Below, one piece after another: positions 11,692-26,720 of a stretch of 64,000 bases of DNA; the first letter of the stretch is position 1; every line of letters starts with the position of its first letter. Below the pieces are notes generated by a model that was given only the letters and a program-made list of their open reading frames with translations, had not been told where the DNA came from and made no database searches. Source of the DNA: Trematomus loennbergii (taxonomy: Eukaryota; Chordata; Actinopteri; Perciformes; Nototheniidae); the NCBI GenBank assembly GCA_012861695.1, contig JAAOOA010000060.1:5665683-5729682 (forward strand), read 5' to 3'. The position numbers and the translations under genes are program-made.

Positions 11692-12866
11692 CCTGTTAAG
11701 CCCGAGAAACCCCGGTACCGGGGCACTGCCGCAACATATTGCAGGAAACAGTGTCTGAGGGCATGTTCATTTAATAAACTATGAATGTTTTATATCCATG
11801 TAACGGGAAGAAACTCATCTAACTGATCTTTTTTTTTTTTTTCAAAAGAAAACCCACAATGCTAACGCTAAGCCTCTGAATTAGCAACGAGCGAAAATGC
11901 TAACAGATTGCTGCACCGAAAATCACTCACAAAACCTTATTATTGATCTCTTCTCCACATCCATGACATCGTTTCACATCGTGAGGTGACACAGAATCGA
12001 TGGGTACCCTCTTTATCACTGAATTATGCGAAATTGCGACGTTATAAGCAAAAACTGACATCAAAACATTTGACACTAGGTAGCTAAAAATGCTAACAAG
12101 GTTACCTTGGCTCTGTAGTCTGCTCCAAAGTGGTCTTCAATGGCATTAAAACGATAAAAACACTGCTGAAGTTAATCCATAGGTTAATCCAATGTGTCTG
12201 TGTCCCTTTGAAATGATTTCTGATAATCCATGAGCAATGAGACGGATAATCCATGCTTTTCCGTTTCTAGATGTCAGAGCTAGACTGTAGCTTCACTCTA
12301 ATGCACAATTACATGCGCAAAGCCCCCACCTTTTTGTTTCACAATGAGTGTGTGTGGGGGACTCCCCCTTCGATTATATTGGCTCTAACGGTCAGAAAGA
12401 GGTGTCAACCATCAAAATCGACCAATGGGTTCCAGAGATATGAAAAAAAAAACATTTCCACCCAAATCACCTCAGAGGTGGAGTGTTTTTGGCTAAACCT
12501 CTCTATAAAGGTCAAATGTCACTTGTTTTGCATCAATCTTGATACAGGGTACTTATTATATGTTGTACTTTGGATTCCTAAAGCTTTTAGTCTACTAACC
12601 CATCATCCAAGGGTAGTTTTCACTATAAGTAAAAAATAATGTTGGACGGACACTATAATTTACAGTTTTTTTAAATCTGAATTTTCTTTAAAATAAAAAA
12701 CATCTATATTGATTCTGACTTTTCTACATCCAACTCACAGGTTTATCATTACTTTGAGAAAAAAGATTATTAATTTAACCCTTTTAGAAGGGAAGATATG
12801 GTCATTTGTTCTGGGAATGTCATTTTCGAGCCTGAGACCTGAAAAACAGGCTCAGGGCTTAACAGG
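11692..12866. mobile_element. TTAA-type MITE family X, copy 2
   Basis: It runs from CCTGTTAAGCC to GCTTAACAGG between TTAA at 11688-11691 and 12867-12870. The paralogous site in unit 1 (CGGTTCTTTAAACC, 2751-2764) is empty, which proves insertion and the TTAA duplication. Confidence 0.88.
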
Positions 12867-12920
12867 TTAAACCTTCATGTCCGAGTTAAACCATAAACTC
12901 TGGAAGCGGACATACGTTAA

Positions 12921-13297
12921 AGGTGGGGTAGGTAAGTTTGAGAAACCGGCTCGAGATACACTTTTTGTTATATTCTCTTAACATCCCGATAGCAATGAAT
13001 ATCTTAAGTGCTTTGACAAAAAATCCATAAAAAAATGTCATCTGTGGAAGCCGTAGTACTGTAAAAAGCACGACCAATCATTTTAGCCGGCCCGGCTAAA
13101 ATAACTGGATGGCCTACCAGCTATGGCCGGTCAGCCTTCCATCTGTGCACAAACTTATCTCGTGCCCTCATTGGTCATGTGCGCGTTCGTGTGTGTTGGA
13201 GGAGGGGCTCTATAAGGAAGTGGCAGATTTTTTCCGGCTGTGTATTTTCAAATTCTAGCGATCTCGAGCCGGTTTCTCAAACTTACCTACCCTACCT
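12921..13297. mobile_element. TTAA-type MITE family Y, copy 2
   Basis: It has ends AGGTGGGGTAGGTAAG and CTTACCTACCCTACCT between TTAA at 12917-12920 and 13298-13301. Unit 1 has the empty site GCGGTTAAAAGCTG at about 2801. The terminal repeats still match well, so the copy looks fairly young. Confidence 0.88.
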
Positions 13298-13442
13298 TTA
13301 AAAGCTGCCAAAAACACATTATGTCAAATAAAAACTCACCTACAAAACATCGAGTTAGAGAGGAAACACCGGAAGCACTTTAAAATATAAGCACGACGGG
13401 TCTGATTTAAAGTACACTGAACGTTATCTCTTTTTTATTTAG

Positions 13443-14787
13443 GTGAAAAGTAACTAAGTACATTTACTCAAGTGCTCTACTTCAGTACAATTTTGAGATA
13501 CTTGTACATGTTATGCTACTCTGTACTTCTTCTACTCCACTACAGTTCAGAGGTAAATGGTATACTTTTACTCCACTACATGTATTTAATACCTTTAGTT
13601 ACTTTAGAGATGTGGATGAATGATGTGAAATTTAACCAAGTGTTAAATCAGACGTTAGTTCCACCTGGAGTAAAGTCACAAGCTACCCTGCAGTATACAA
13701 AGTCATTCAAATTAGCTGCACCTTTACCAGCTTTGAGAACACTTTAAAGGAGAGGTGTCATGGCCATTTCCACTGATCATAATTCCATTGTTGAGGTCTA
13801 CTAGAATAGATTTATACTGTGCATTTTTCCAAACTCACATTGGTTTCTCATACAGCATCTCTGTAAACTACTTGTATTCACTGAATTTCACTCTCTGCCT
13901 TTAACGGCTCGTTGTAGCTCCAAAAGCTCCAGCCCCCACCCTCCCTGTGAGCACAGTGTGCTCTGATTGGTCGGGACGTTGTGAATCGCGCTGAGCTCCG
14001 TGGAGGTGTTGTTTCCTTGTTTAGGATACATAGCGAAACACAGCCAAACTCATCCTGAGCACACACAAACTCACATCCGAAGTAAAAACAATAAGTGTGG
14101 CTTGATATTGAGTAAGAAAAAGGTTGATAAACGCTGTGAGAATGGGTCTGCAGAGAGAATTTTGCCGCGATCCCAACTGTCTGTTATCAGCCTGCAGCCA
14201 GGGAGGAGAAATCAGCTGAGCTGCCTGCTCCCTGCACACAGATGTGTGTGTGAGGAAGTCCTTGGATCGGTCAATTTGGACCAATCAGCGGGGGCTTAAC
14301 GTAACGGCTCCGCGGACGTAACGTAACGGCTCTTCGGGATTGGTCCATTTCATTCCGGGTACCGCTTGACATCATGCCGTACCCGGAACGAAATGGAAGA
14401 ATCAAATGGGCAGTGACGTATCTCCAACGAGGCGTTTTGGGGAGGTATTTTCTGTGTTAGAGTTTTACTCGCTACAGGGTGTACTTTGAGGGTTTTGACT
14501 CTGCACACCGTTTACATGCATAAAAACCTTCATAACACACAAGGGGACGGGTAATAACCGGAAAAGCATGACACCTCTCCTTTAATGATCAATCATTATA
14601 AAACATCATATATATTATTCTGAAATGGACCAATCTGCACAATGACTACTTTTACTGTCACTACTTTAACTATATTTTGATGATAATACTTTTCTACTTT
14701 TACTTGAGTAACATTTTGAATGCAGGACTTTTACTGTAACAGAGTATTCCTACACTCTGGTACTTTTACTCAAGCACAAGATCTGAG
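13443..14787. mobile_element. hAT-like MITE, unit 2 copy, interrupted
   Basis: This is the paralogue of the element at 2951-5606, with the same TTTACTCAAGTGCTC and CTTGAGTAACATTTTGAATG blocks. Its terminal CAGTGGTG is eroded. It is split by the element at 13748-14581. Confidence 0.5.
13748..14581. mobile_element. TTAA-type MITE family Z, unit 2 only
   Basis: Perfect inverted ends AGGAGAGGTGTCATG and CATGACACCTCTCCT lie between TTAA duplications (13744-13747 and 14582-14585). Unit 1 has the unoccupied sequence ACACTTTAATGATC at about 5344. The 834-bp interior has no transposase-like frame, so it would depend on a piggyBac- or Kolobok-type enzyme supplied elsewhere. Confidence 0.9.
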
Positions 14788-14799
14788 TACTCCCACCAT

Positions 14800-16016
14800 A
14801 GCAGTGAGATATTTAAATACATATACCTAAATCCAACTTAATGAGGCCTAAAGAACACTTTGTTCTAGATATGTGGTGCGAAAAAAACGGAACAATGCTT
14901 CTAAATGTGTAATTTTATTAAGTATATCATCACCTTCACACAATTTATGTTGTACATTTCACCATGGCTGATTTCTAGGTCAGGATGTGATGAAACATCC
15001 CAGCATTCACAGCAAACTAAATCCTAAAAACCCAAACCAAATAACAAGGAACATAATAACAAGCATATATGAGTAAATACAAAATAAAATCAGCAGCAAA
15101 AGTTATATTGATGTTCAAACAGAGAATAAAATGTAATACACTTCATTTTAATGTTACATCAGTGTTAGATAAGATGATATTTGTAATAAAAGATACATCA
15201 TTTGCATTTCCTTTCAAGACTTTGACAATAAACAAAACATTTAATAAGGGATCTAAATAAAAAAGATACTCCCTGAAAAGTTAAAGGCACCAAAGCACAC
15301 CTTAGTTCTTTATAGTGGAAAACATGCAAAGAGGGACCTCTGGTGGGGAATTTAAAATCTGCAAAAGCTCACAGTGAGCAGGATGGAAGATTAAAGTTCA
15401 TTTGAAGCCACGTTAAACATTAACCCAATGAGTATAAGTATTCAAATTGAATACTGCTTCAACACTATGCATGCTATAATACACAACCTTTTACCCAACA
15501 GCACATTTACTTAATTACTGCATCATTATGACAAAAGATTATTTAAATGGAGTATGCTTCATGTTTTTAGATGCAGAATGTAATTAAAATAGGTAATATT
15601 TAAACTCACAATCAGTTTATACAATATGTGTAGAGACATGAATACAACAATAACAGCACAGCATCTTAATGCATCAATTCAGAACCATTTAGGAGAAATT
15701 ACTACTTCAATTTACCTTTACTGCAAATAAAATAGTAAATGTATGGTATAGTGAATGCCCGAGTACTTTTCCAGCATTTTTCCTTGTCATTTTAAAATCT
15801 ACAAATGTAAACAATGTCCAGTGCTTTAAATGTTTGGGTTTTTCTTCACTTGTGGAAACATTTGTAGCATTTTCCTGAACAAATAATACAGGAATGATGA
15901 TTTGCAAAATCTTTAAACTAACTGCATCATAAGTGCCAACCACTTGTTGCATTTACCAAAAAAACGTTGTCTAGTATCTGAGGATTACCCCTTTTCCTCT
16001 CAATAACTTCTTAAGC
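14800..16016. other. Conserved non-coding flank downstream of TRIM copy 2
   Basis: It is collinear with 5607-6827 and differs only by scattered substitutions and small indels. No gene is seen. Confidence 0.6.
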
Positions 16017-18790
<2,774 letters not shown>

Positions 18791-19425
18791 CACAAAATCA
18801 TAATAGCCTATCTGTTGAATATCTTCTCGACAAAGTACGACAGCAGAGTGAACACACGTCACCACAAAGATATCGATATAAATAAAGAAATGAAATTGGC
18901 TTTGGTTAAAACGTTTTCAGTCAGTGCAATGCACAACGCAGTGCAATGCGTTTCCATGACGAAAACATGAGACGATACTTTTGCAGAAAAACAGTTGCAG
19001 CGTCTCATTCATGAAATACATTCACGAAATATGGAGTTATTACGGAGCATGTTGCGTGATTAGAGGTGTTTGTGGTTATAATGAAGCACCCTGCTGTAGT
19101 TATTTTCAGATCTATAATATTCTACTCACCTGTTATTCACTTCACTTTCATCGCACCGTGCACATGCGCAATAGCACTTAGCACATGCTAACTTTTGAGA
19201 TCACATGACAAAAGGGAAACAAATATTCAATTTTAAATGCTTAAGGCTGGCCTCCAGTAAAACAAAAGCTACTCTAGTCTGTACACGTCTTGACCCTCCC
19301 AACTCACGCAATATTCACCCCTTGCAAACTTCAGTTCACTCAACCATCTCTCACATTTCCATGCCTGCTTGTCTGTACACAAAGTCCACTTCCATGCAGA
19401 GTATTGGACCACCAACCTTCTGACT
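18791..19425. other. Unannotated single-copy-looking stretch
   Basis: I see no coding domain, RNA gene or repeat end here. The short frames at 18981-19181 and 19205-19423 have no recognisable features. Confidence 0.4.
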
Positions 19426-20390
19426 GCCCCTTTCACACCGGCGCTTTTCCAGCTCCTGCTCGGAGCTGGAGCCTGAAAAGCGCCGGTTTTTCCTGTTCAC
19501 ACCGCAGCGGCGGCGCGTCATAGCTCCGGAATGCGGTTCACTTCCAGCTCCAAAAAATTGTCGGTCCAGAGGCAAGAGCTTTGGAGCTATGACGCGGCAT
19601 CGCTTACGTCTCTTACGTCGAGGCGTGCAGGAAACCTTACTTTGACCATCCGTTCGCTGTTATTGATCATTGTGGAGAGCAGGCAGACGTTTTGTTTGTT
19701 ATTATAGCAGCTATCGGATGGAATTAATACATGGGCTGTACAGGTTGTCATGTCCGACTATCACAAGTAGAATCATAATGAAAAATACGCCGGTAAAATG
19801 TGCCTGTTGAAAACGGCTTAGCAAGTAGTCAGTTTAGCTTCGGTTGCTATGCTAACATCACCCATGTTATACCAGAGAAACTTTCATAACAGCGTTGTGA
19901 TGCCAAACAGCGTCAATTCAGACTGACACACATTCACTTAAGGGGAACTGGGGATATGTATCAGCTGCTTGTGTGACAGTCAGACAGTGAATACTTTAGA
20001 GCCGTGTGAGCTAACCCGGAGCTAACGGGAGAATACACTCCCGTGGAAGAGCAGCCAGCACTGCAGCGGTCGGTAAATGCAGCTGAAACACATTAATAAA
20101 CAATGAACCACGGCACTCTGGAGAAAAGTATAAGGTTGGAGAAGTCGTTATTTAATTTAATCTGGCTTCGTATGATTAAAAGCAACACGATCATCGACCC
20201 GACGCAGTCCCCGGGCCGTTGTTGTTGTGGGAGAAAATCAGCGACGTAAACTGTGACGTCATGACGCAGCAGCGGCAGCTCTGGGCGGTGTGAACAGAGC
20301 GGGAGCTGAAAAGGGAAACGGGAGCTGAACCAGAAAAGCTCTCGCTAGGAGCTAGAAAGGGAAAAGCGCTGGTGTTCCTTTGCGAGAGCC
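19426..20390. mobile_element. MITE with TTTCACACCGGCGC ends
   Basis: The left end CTTTCACACCGGCGCTTTTC with CAGCTCC is mirrored at the right by GGAGCTAGAAAGG and AAAAGCGCTGGTGTTCC. Internal GGAGCTGGAGC, AGCTCCGG and GGAGCTGAA blocks add further inverted symmetry. Target duplication could not be fixed. No transposase frame is present. Confidence 0.6.
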
Positions 20391-20967
20391 GTTTTTTTTT
20401 AAGGGGGCGGGGTTAATAGGTTTATCTGCGATATAGTTTATACCTTTTTATAATTCAATTACATTTAGCCCTGTTTTGACTAATGATTTATGTGTACACA
20501 TATCACTTAAACAATTGCATTTACAGACCCTTGTAACTCTCTGATTGTAGAACCACGCAAAAAAGAAAAGAAAAAAGAAGATAGCAACACCTATACAAAC
20601 TGACAACAAATCTTTGCTGAGCCTAAAAATAATCATAAATAACATAATGAAAATAAATATATTGCAATGCTCAAAACAGCAGCATCCAACAGTGTATGTT
20701 TTGGTTATTGGATTTTCTTTTTACAAATGGATATTCAAAAACAAAAAACGACTGGATATTTAATTTTCGTTTTAAAATTGAAAAACCAAAATTGAAATAC
20801 AAGGCGTTTTTCTTTATCATGGTCAAAAAGGGATTTACTAAACTTAAAAAACAGGATGATTTTCATTTTCTACTTCTCAAAACAAAAAATAAAATCACTA
20901 GAAAACAGAAACAAAAAAACTACTGTTTTTTCATATTCTGCTACCGGAAGTTACCTTACAAAATAAG

Positions 20968-21811
20968 TAGGGATGCTCCGATCGCCAATTTTGGGGCCGA
21001 TCGCCGGAATCAGTATCGGCCGATACCGATCGCCGATCCGATCGAGTGGGCGGGGCCTAAATGGAAGATTTAAACATCACTTTAAATCTTCCATTTAAAT
21101 TGATGTTTAAAACTCAGTTAATGGGGCTCATTCACTGGAGCTTCCACAAACAACAATCAACTTAATTATTACATTCAAATTATGTATATTATTCAAGTTT
21201 ACATTCACTTTGGATAATACCACGGGAGAAATGAGCGGAAGCGCTCTCTTTTCCTCTCTTCCCTCTCTCTCTCCCTCTCTCCCCCTCTCTCCCTCTCTCT
21301 CCCCCTCTCTCCCTCTCCTGACAGCCCGTCAGTATCGTCTCATGCAGCTCGCTGATCCAGTAATGTGTGAGGCCGACAGTGAAGAATAAACATATTTATA
21401 ACTAGTTTAGCTTGTTCCAGAGGTAGATAAAATAGCTAAGTGTGTTAGGTCTAACTCTTGTGTGTTCGCTCCGCTCACCGTTCCGTCACAGCGGGTGGAG
21501 CTGCAGGATTTCTGCTTCACACACACGTTGCATACCGCTTTTACTGTCTTTTTCGGACACCTTAAAATAATGCCAGACCGGTGAAGCCATTTTGGCGAGC
21601 TTGTTTTGCCGTGTACAGAGAAAAGTGTCATGTATTTTACGTCATGCGATCGGCCCTCGCGATCGGCATGTTTAGAGAGCACCGATCGATCGGTAGAGAG
21701 TGAGTATCGGCAGATCTCGATCGGTAGAGAGTGAGTATCGGCAGATCTCGATCGGTAGAGAGTGAGTATCGGCAGATCTCGATCGGTGACCGATCGATCG
21801 GAGCATCCCTA
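20968..21811. mobile_element. hAT-type MITE with 8-bp duplication
   Basis: The inverted ends are TAGGGATGCTCCGATCG and CGATCGGAGCATCCCTA. The octamer AAAATAAG flanks it exactly at 20960-20967 and 21812-21819, the duplication length used by hAT transposases. The undisturbed right arm of the host foldback lacks the element. The interior is rich in CGATCGG and has a CT-rich run at 21240-21320 and a short tandem repeat at 21682-21785. Confidence 0.92.
21682..21785. repeat. 33-bp tandem repeat inside the hAT MITE
   Basis: The unit GATCGGTAGAGAGTGAGTAT plus CGGCAGATCTC is present three times in a row, close to the right terminal repeat. Repeated subterminal motifs are common at hAT ends, where the transposase binds. 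Confidence 0.9.
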
Positions 21812-22974
21812 AAAATAAGAGCGCAAAAGGACTGTCAATCCGTGTATCTACGGTCCATTTGTTTTCACAACGAAAACAGCCAAGACACATATTGAGCCCA
21901 GAAAATGAATGTTATTAAGGGCTGTAAATATAATAGGCCTATGTCTAAAAGGGACAACATTGTTAGGAGATTTAAACTATACAGCGATACTGCGATCAAC
22001 TCAGCCGTCTCTCGAGTTTGTTATTATTTGTTCTGCCATTAGTTCTTCATGAGATTGACACTGTTGGACTCAGTAGGCTAGTAGTGAAACTACTCCCACA
22101 AGTACTATGAAGTACTTACTGTGTACTTTTTGAGTAATCCTCTGTCAATGTCCCCTCCTGAGAATCAGCGTTAAAACACCTTTCTTCATGAGACTGATAT
22201 GTTGGACAGAGTATTTTAAGAGGATATGGTAGACATGATATCAGCAATACTTCCATTCAGTACTCCAGCAGCAGCATTTTTACCCCTTGGAAAGTCTTTA
22301 GAGTCTGGCCTGGATAGCTGGTCCCAACTCCTTCAGCACACTGACACACCCTGTCACTCTTGTTGCCTCTTATGAAGCTGCTGTCTTTTAAATAGGATTA
22401 TTTCTCTGCTCCTAGTTCAATCCTCGCAGATTCTTCCATCAGTCCCAGTCATTGCATGTCAGTCAATGGAGCTTCGAAAAATGTGTCCAATTCAACAAAA
22501 TGTTTTTTTGTGAGTGAAGGCCAGAGCTAAATTATAGATGGTTTGATTGTGTAATTACAAGGTGAGAGAAAATAAATCCACATCCTCCTACTAAACGTAT
22601 TTCATTTCCTTTTCCATGTTATACTTATACTTACTTGTATTACAACATTTGCATGTTGAACTACATGCTGGATATCTTCCCCAGCCTCAAGGAAATACAA
22701 TAAAATAAATGGATTCATAATTTAAAAAATTGATAAAAATGTTTACATTAATAATGTTGTGTGCAAACATTTCAAATGAAAAAAAGTTTACTTTTTAAAT
22801 GATTTCTCACAAAAACCTTTCTAAATTATAGTAAATTATTTAAAAAGGTTTAGTCAATATACGTTTTTCTGCCTAAAATAGTTGAAATTGAACGTAAACT
22901 ATATCAAACACCACATCCATGGCAATTAACCCATTTTTGCCCGCGATTTAAATTGACTTTCATTTCATTTCAAA

Positions 22975-23830
22975 CCTTTATTAACCAGATGGTCCCATTG
23001 AGATCATAGATCTCTTTTCAAGGGAGACCTGCAGCATATAGGTTCCACATGAAACATAAAACAATAAAGGACATCATACATTATATTTACAGGATACATT
23101 TACATAGTTATAGACATTTACAAGTACCCATAGTATCAACGAGCATTTCATTTAGCCTAGCTTTAAAAACATGCAGAGGAATGAGATTGCTCAGTTTCAA
23201 TTCTTGCTGAAGATTGTTCCAAGCAAGTGGAGCTGCGCACATAAAAGCTGTCTTACCTAAGACAGTCCTTGCTCTTGGCACATCTAACAATACTACATCA
23301 TGCGATCTCAGACAATAGCTGCTTGCAACTCTCTGTGTTATCAGAGAGCAGATATAATACGGGAGTTTGCCCAACAAAGCTTTATAAATAAACGTGTACC
23401 AATGACTGAGCCTCCGTACAGTAAGTGATGGCAAACCTGCCTTGGCATACAGGGTACAGTGATGTAAGTGCTTTACAATTTGTTACAAATCTCAGTGCGC
23501 TGTGATAGGCGGCATCTAACTTGTTCAGGCAATGGGCCGGTGCATTCATATACAAGTCACCATAGTCCAGCACAGGTAAAAAGGTCACAGTGACTAGCCT
23601 GGCCTCAAGTGAGAAACAGGACTTGTTTCTGAAAAAAAACCTAGCCTAACCCTCAGCTTTTTAAGCAGGTTATTGACATGAAGTTTAAAAGTAAGACAAT
23701 CATCAAGCCAGATACCTAGGTATTTATAACAGGCAACCACTTCTAGTACTTGTCCTTGCATAGTAACAATATCAAAACAGGCTCTGGCGTCTTTTTAGCT
23801 TTTGAAAAAAGCATTACCTTGGTTAAAGGT
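22975..23830 (-). pseudogene. L2-like LINE reverse transcriptase C-terminus, fragment
   Basis: Minus-strand frames give YKYLGIWLDD near 23730, then FLPVLDYGDLYMNAPAH, LDAAYHSALRFVTNC and RRLSHWYTFIYKALLGKLP, ending in VDTMGTCKCL at 23108. That order is the end of the reverse transcriptase polyprotein of L2/CR1-type LINEs. Two or more frameshifts separate the blocks. The N-terminus, endonuclease and catalytic FADD-type region are not present. It lies between the arms of the foldback element and reads towards its left arm, followed by about 130 bases of 3' sequence. Confidence 0.8.
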
Positions 23831-24404
23831 TGAAGTTAATAACAATATTGATATTATTCAATGGCTCTCATGATTATTTCTCAGCCGCTAGTTCATTCCT
23901 CGCAGATTCTTCATTCTCATCAGCCTCATCCTTCCATCAGTCCCAGTCAACACCTCCAGCACACTTCCAGTGTCTGACTCCATATGATATTGTCCTGATG
24001 CTGTATACAAGGGTGATGCCCCATGATCACAAAATGATCCCTCTAGAGTTGAGTGCCAAGGACCTCATATTATGTCTGTCATTAATGTTACATCACCCAT
24101 TATAACAGTTTTCTTTCCTTTTTTCTTCTCTTAACTGTAAAGTCCTTTTCCTGCAACATTTTAAGGCTTCAAAACAGGCATTTTTACTGTATGTGTTTGG
24201 AGAAATGACACAATCAATGGCCCAGAATTGTACTTTATAAACTATGAATCTTGTGGCACTTGAAGAAATACAGACTGGTTAAGCCGGCCAGGATATATAT
24301 ATATATATATATGCCTTTTTTGGAGCCCTTTTTTGCAATATTTATTAAAATGTCACTAGTTATTTAAACAAACCACTATCTGAGGATACAAGCAACCATA
24401 AAAC

Positions 24405-25122
24405 GCCCTTTATCTAAAAGACAGCAGCATCATAAGAGGGCAACCATGTGACAGTGTGTTACTTTGCTGAAGGATATTTGTGACCAGCTATCCAGGCCAG
24501 ACTCTAAAGATTTTCCAAGGTGTAAAAATGCTGCTGCTGGAGTACTGACTGGAAGTAGTGCTGATATCATGTCTACCATCCTCTTAAAATACTCTGTCCA
24601 ACAATATCAGTCTCAGGAAGAAAGGTGTTTTAACGCTGATTCAAAATAGCAGAGAAACATGCATTCTTGTTCTCAGGAGGGGACATTGACAGAGGATTAC
24701 TGGAAAAGTACACAGTAAATACTTCATATACTTGTGGGGGTAGTTTCAGTAGTACTGACTCCCAACAGGATCAATCTCACGAATAAATAGTATCGTATAG
24801 TATGTAAGGTAACTTCCGGTAGCAGAATATGAAAAAACTGTAGTTTTTTTTTGTTTCTGTTTTCTAGTGATTTTTTGTTTTGAGAAGTAGAAAATGAAAA
24901 TCATCCAGTTTTTTTTAAGTTTAGTAAATCCCCTTTTGACCATGATGAAGAAAAACGCTTTGTATTTTGGTTTTTCAATTTTAAAACGAAAATTAAATAT
25001 CCAGTGGTTTTTGTTTTTGAATATTACATTACATTACATGTCACTTGTTAGACGCTTTTATCCAAAGCGACTTACATACTCAATACTGTGAAAAGAAAAT
25101 CCAATGACCAAAACATACACTG
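24405..25122 (-). repeat. Right inverted arm of the foldback element
   Basis: Inverse copy of the left arm, interrupted by a SINE tail at 25024-25090. It keeps the sequence that the hAT-type MITE interrupts on the left (GGTAACTTCCGGTAGCAG). Confidence 0.8.
25024..25090 (-). mobile_element. SINE 3' tail fragment
   Basis: It is the inverse complement of the tail of the SINE at 29369-29545 (AGTATGTAAGTCGCTTTGGA, AAAAGCGTCTAACA). It sits inside the right foldback arm and has no counterpart on the left, so it inserted later. The tail resembles the 3' end of L2-type LINEs. Confidence 0.8.
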
Positions 25123-26500
25123 ACCCAACAGTCTCTAATCCTTGGATATTACATGTCACTACATGCATGCACGAAGCACCCGTAGCGCGGAGATCATCAT
25201 ATCATTCTGTCTTGTATTACTTAACAAAATAAAAATAAATGGCTCGTTCGAGGGCCGAGCCGGCTCCCGTCGTTCATTTAAAACCGACACATCACTAGTT
25301 TGAATTCGTACATTACCAGTTTTATGATATCACTGCTCCATCTAAGACACGAGTGGATCTGACTTTATTTACATTTGACTTGAGTGTTTCGTCAACTTAA
25401 TGTGTTTTTAAATAATACTTCTGCCCAGTATGTGACAATGTAAGTGTTGCACATACAGATACAGCTCGAGAAGCTGACACAGACCGGACACCCGGTAGGA
25501 AGTGAAACAGCGTCGTAGGACAGTAAACTCAGAGCTAACCCTGAAGTTACCTCGCTAACCGCAAATCCTGCTTCGTAGTACAGGCCACAGGTGTGGCCTG
25601 GTAAGTGGAAGCTAAGCCCCGCCTCCCACAAGACCAAAGTAGCAGGGGGATTTACAACATCCTTCAGACTTTTTAGCCATTATTAAGATGTAGTAGACAT
25701 CCCTCATATCTCTCTATTTCAGCCATGTTAGAGAAGTGCTTATTCTGGGTCCTTAGCTTGAAAAAATAAGGGGAGGAGCTTGTGCCTGCTCAGAATTCTA
25801 CGAGATGCAGCTAAATGCTGCCGTGATTAAATGCCATATCATGTTCCAAACCACATCAAGGATTATTTCTGAAACAGTATGGAGCTCAAATGCTTTTTCT
25901 CTTGCGGGTTTACCACAAGGTGAGTTCCTTTTTTTATTTCCTGCTTTTTTACACATACTTCAACCTGTACTCTCCAGTACAGGTTAGCTCTGAGTGTTAG
26001 CGATGCTTGCTAATGTAAACAAAGACCATATTACGTCCAAAACACGTCGTGCATTGTTTCTGATGGCAACACTTCTGATAGGGCCGTGTGTCAAAATGTC
26101 CGATATTACGTCATATCGGACGCAAATAACACTATTTGATTAAGTCTGTTATTTTTCTTTTCTATGGTTCTGCTCATTCCCAAAAAGTAATAATATGTTG
26201 CTAAAGTGTTTCACAGCCTGAAAACACTATGTATTTTACTCTATTTAAGATATTTATGTATTCATTCTGTAGTGTTAGCATAGTCAAACAATCTAATGCA
26301 GTCCAATACAACTGTCCTGTAGTAGCTACGCATTTTAAGGTACTTTGTTAGTTGTAGTACTGATGGCTAATTGGCCAGAAGGACATCATGTAACTAGAAA
26401 TAACTTTAACTTTTTTTGTAATTATTATAAAAAACAAGTTGAACCGTAACTGAGAGTAACAGTGCAGAGAATCAGTACTTTCCTGCTGGCCTATTTGCCG
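25123..26500. other. Region upstream of U2, mostly unannotated
   Basis: Apart from the dispersed repeat at 25795-26075 I see no gene. The stretch just before 26502 should carry the snRNA promoter. I could not point to a convincing proximal sequence element by eye. Confidence 0.4.
25795..26075. repeat. Dispersed repeat, inverse copy at about 55200-55460
   Basis: It shares long blocks with 55200-55460 in inverse orientation, such as CAGCTAAATGCTGCCGTGAT, TTAGCTCTGAGTGTTAGCGA and GATGCTTGCTAATGTAA. It is probably the interior of a larger MITE related to the element at 54866. No coding potential is seen. Confidence 0.75.
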
Positions 26501-26501
26501 T

Positions 26502-26692
26502 ATCGCTTCTCGGCCTTTTGGCTAAGATCAAGTGTAGTATCTGTTCTTATCAGTTTAATATCTGATACGTCCCCTACCCGGGGACCATATATTAAATTGA
26601 TTTTTGGAATAGGGAGATGGAATAGGGGCTTGCTCCGTCCACTCCACGCATCGACCTGGTATTGCAGTACCTCCAGGAACGGTGCACCCCCT
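26502..26692 (+). ncRNA. U2 spliceosomal snRNA
   Basis: The RNA begins ATCGCTTCTCGGCCTTTTGG and contains GTAGTATCTGTTC, the branch-point recognition region. The stem IIa sequence GTCCCCTACCCGGGGAC pairs perfectly even though it differs from the human one. The Sm-site ATTTTTGG and the 3' stem-loops through ACCTCCAGGAACGGTGCACC are all present. Length is about 188-191 nt, as expected. U2 pairs with the intron branch site in the spliceosome. Changes such as AAATTGATTTTTGGAATAGG are outside pairing-critical bases. A 3'-box-like motif follows. It looks functional and lies 1.2 kb from a broken U1 gene in the same orientation. Confidence 0.95.
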
Positions 26693-26698
26693 CTGAAT

Positions 26699-26720
26699 GT
26701 TTAATATAAAAAAGCTGAGA
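26699..26720 (+). promoter_or_regulatory. snRNA 3' box-like processing signal after U2
   Basis: GTTTAATATAAAAAAGCTGA lies about 7-10 bases after the RNA end. It resembles the vertebrate snRNA 3' box (GTTT, spacer, AAA, purine, two bases, AGA), which directs Integrator 3' end formation. The match is approximate. Confidence 0.5.

Larger units (their letters stand above)
20690..22399 (+). repeat. Left inverted arm of the foldback element
   Basis: It pairs with 24405-25122. The part 20690-20967 matches the outer right arm, and about 22030-22399 matches the inner right arm. The segment at 21820-22030 has no clear partner. The hAT-type MITE at 20968-21811 is a later insertion. Confidence 0.8.
20690..25122. 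mobile_element. Foldback element with long inverted arms
   Basis: The outer ends are CAGTGTATGTTTTGG on the left and CCAAAACATACACTG on the right. The sequence is mirrored inwards for several hundred bases: ACTTCTCAAAACAAAAAAT, TACCGGAAGTTACC and the CTGGCCTGGATAGCTGGTC block all recur inverted. The left arm is split by a hAT-type MITE and the right arm by a SINE tail. The centre holds a LINE fragment. No transposase was recognised, so it is non-autonomous. The flanking bases (ATCCAACA left, ACCCAACA right) are only a near match, so the duplication is uncertain. Confidence 0.75.

Noticed and set aside
20696..21073. Plus-strand frame of 125 codons, Lys/Phe-rich
   Set aside because: It lies in the AT-rich foldback arm and runs into the hAT MITE terminal repeat. 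The inverse arm does not conserve it.
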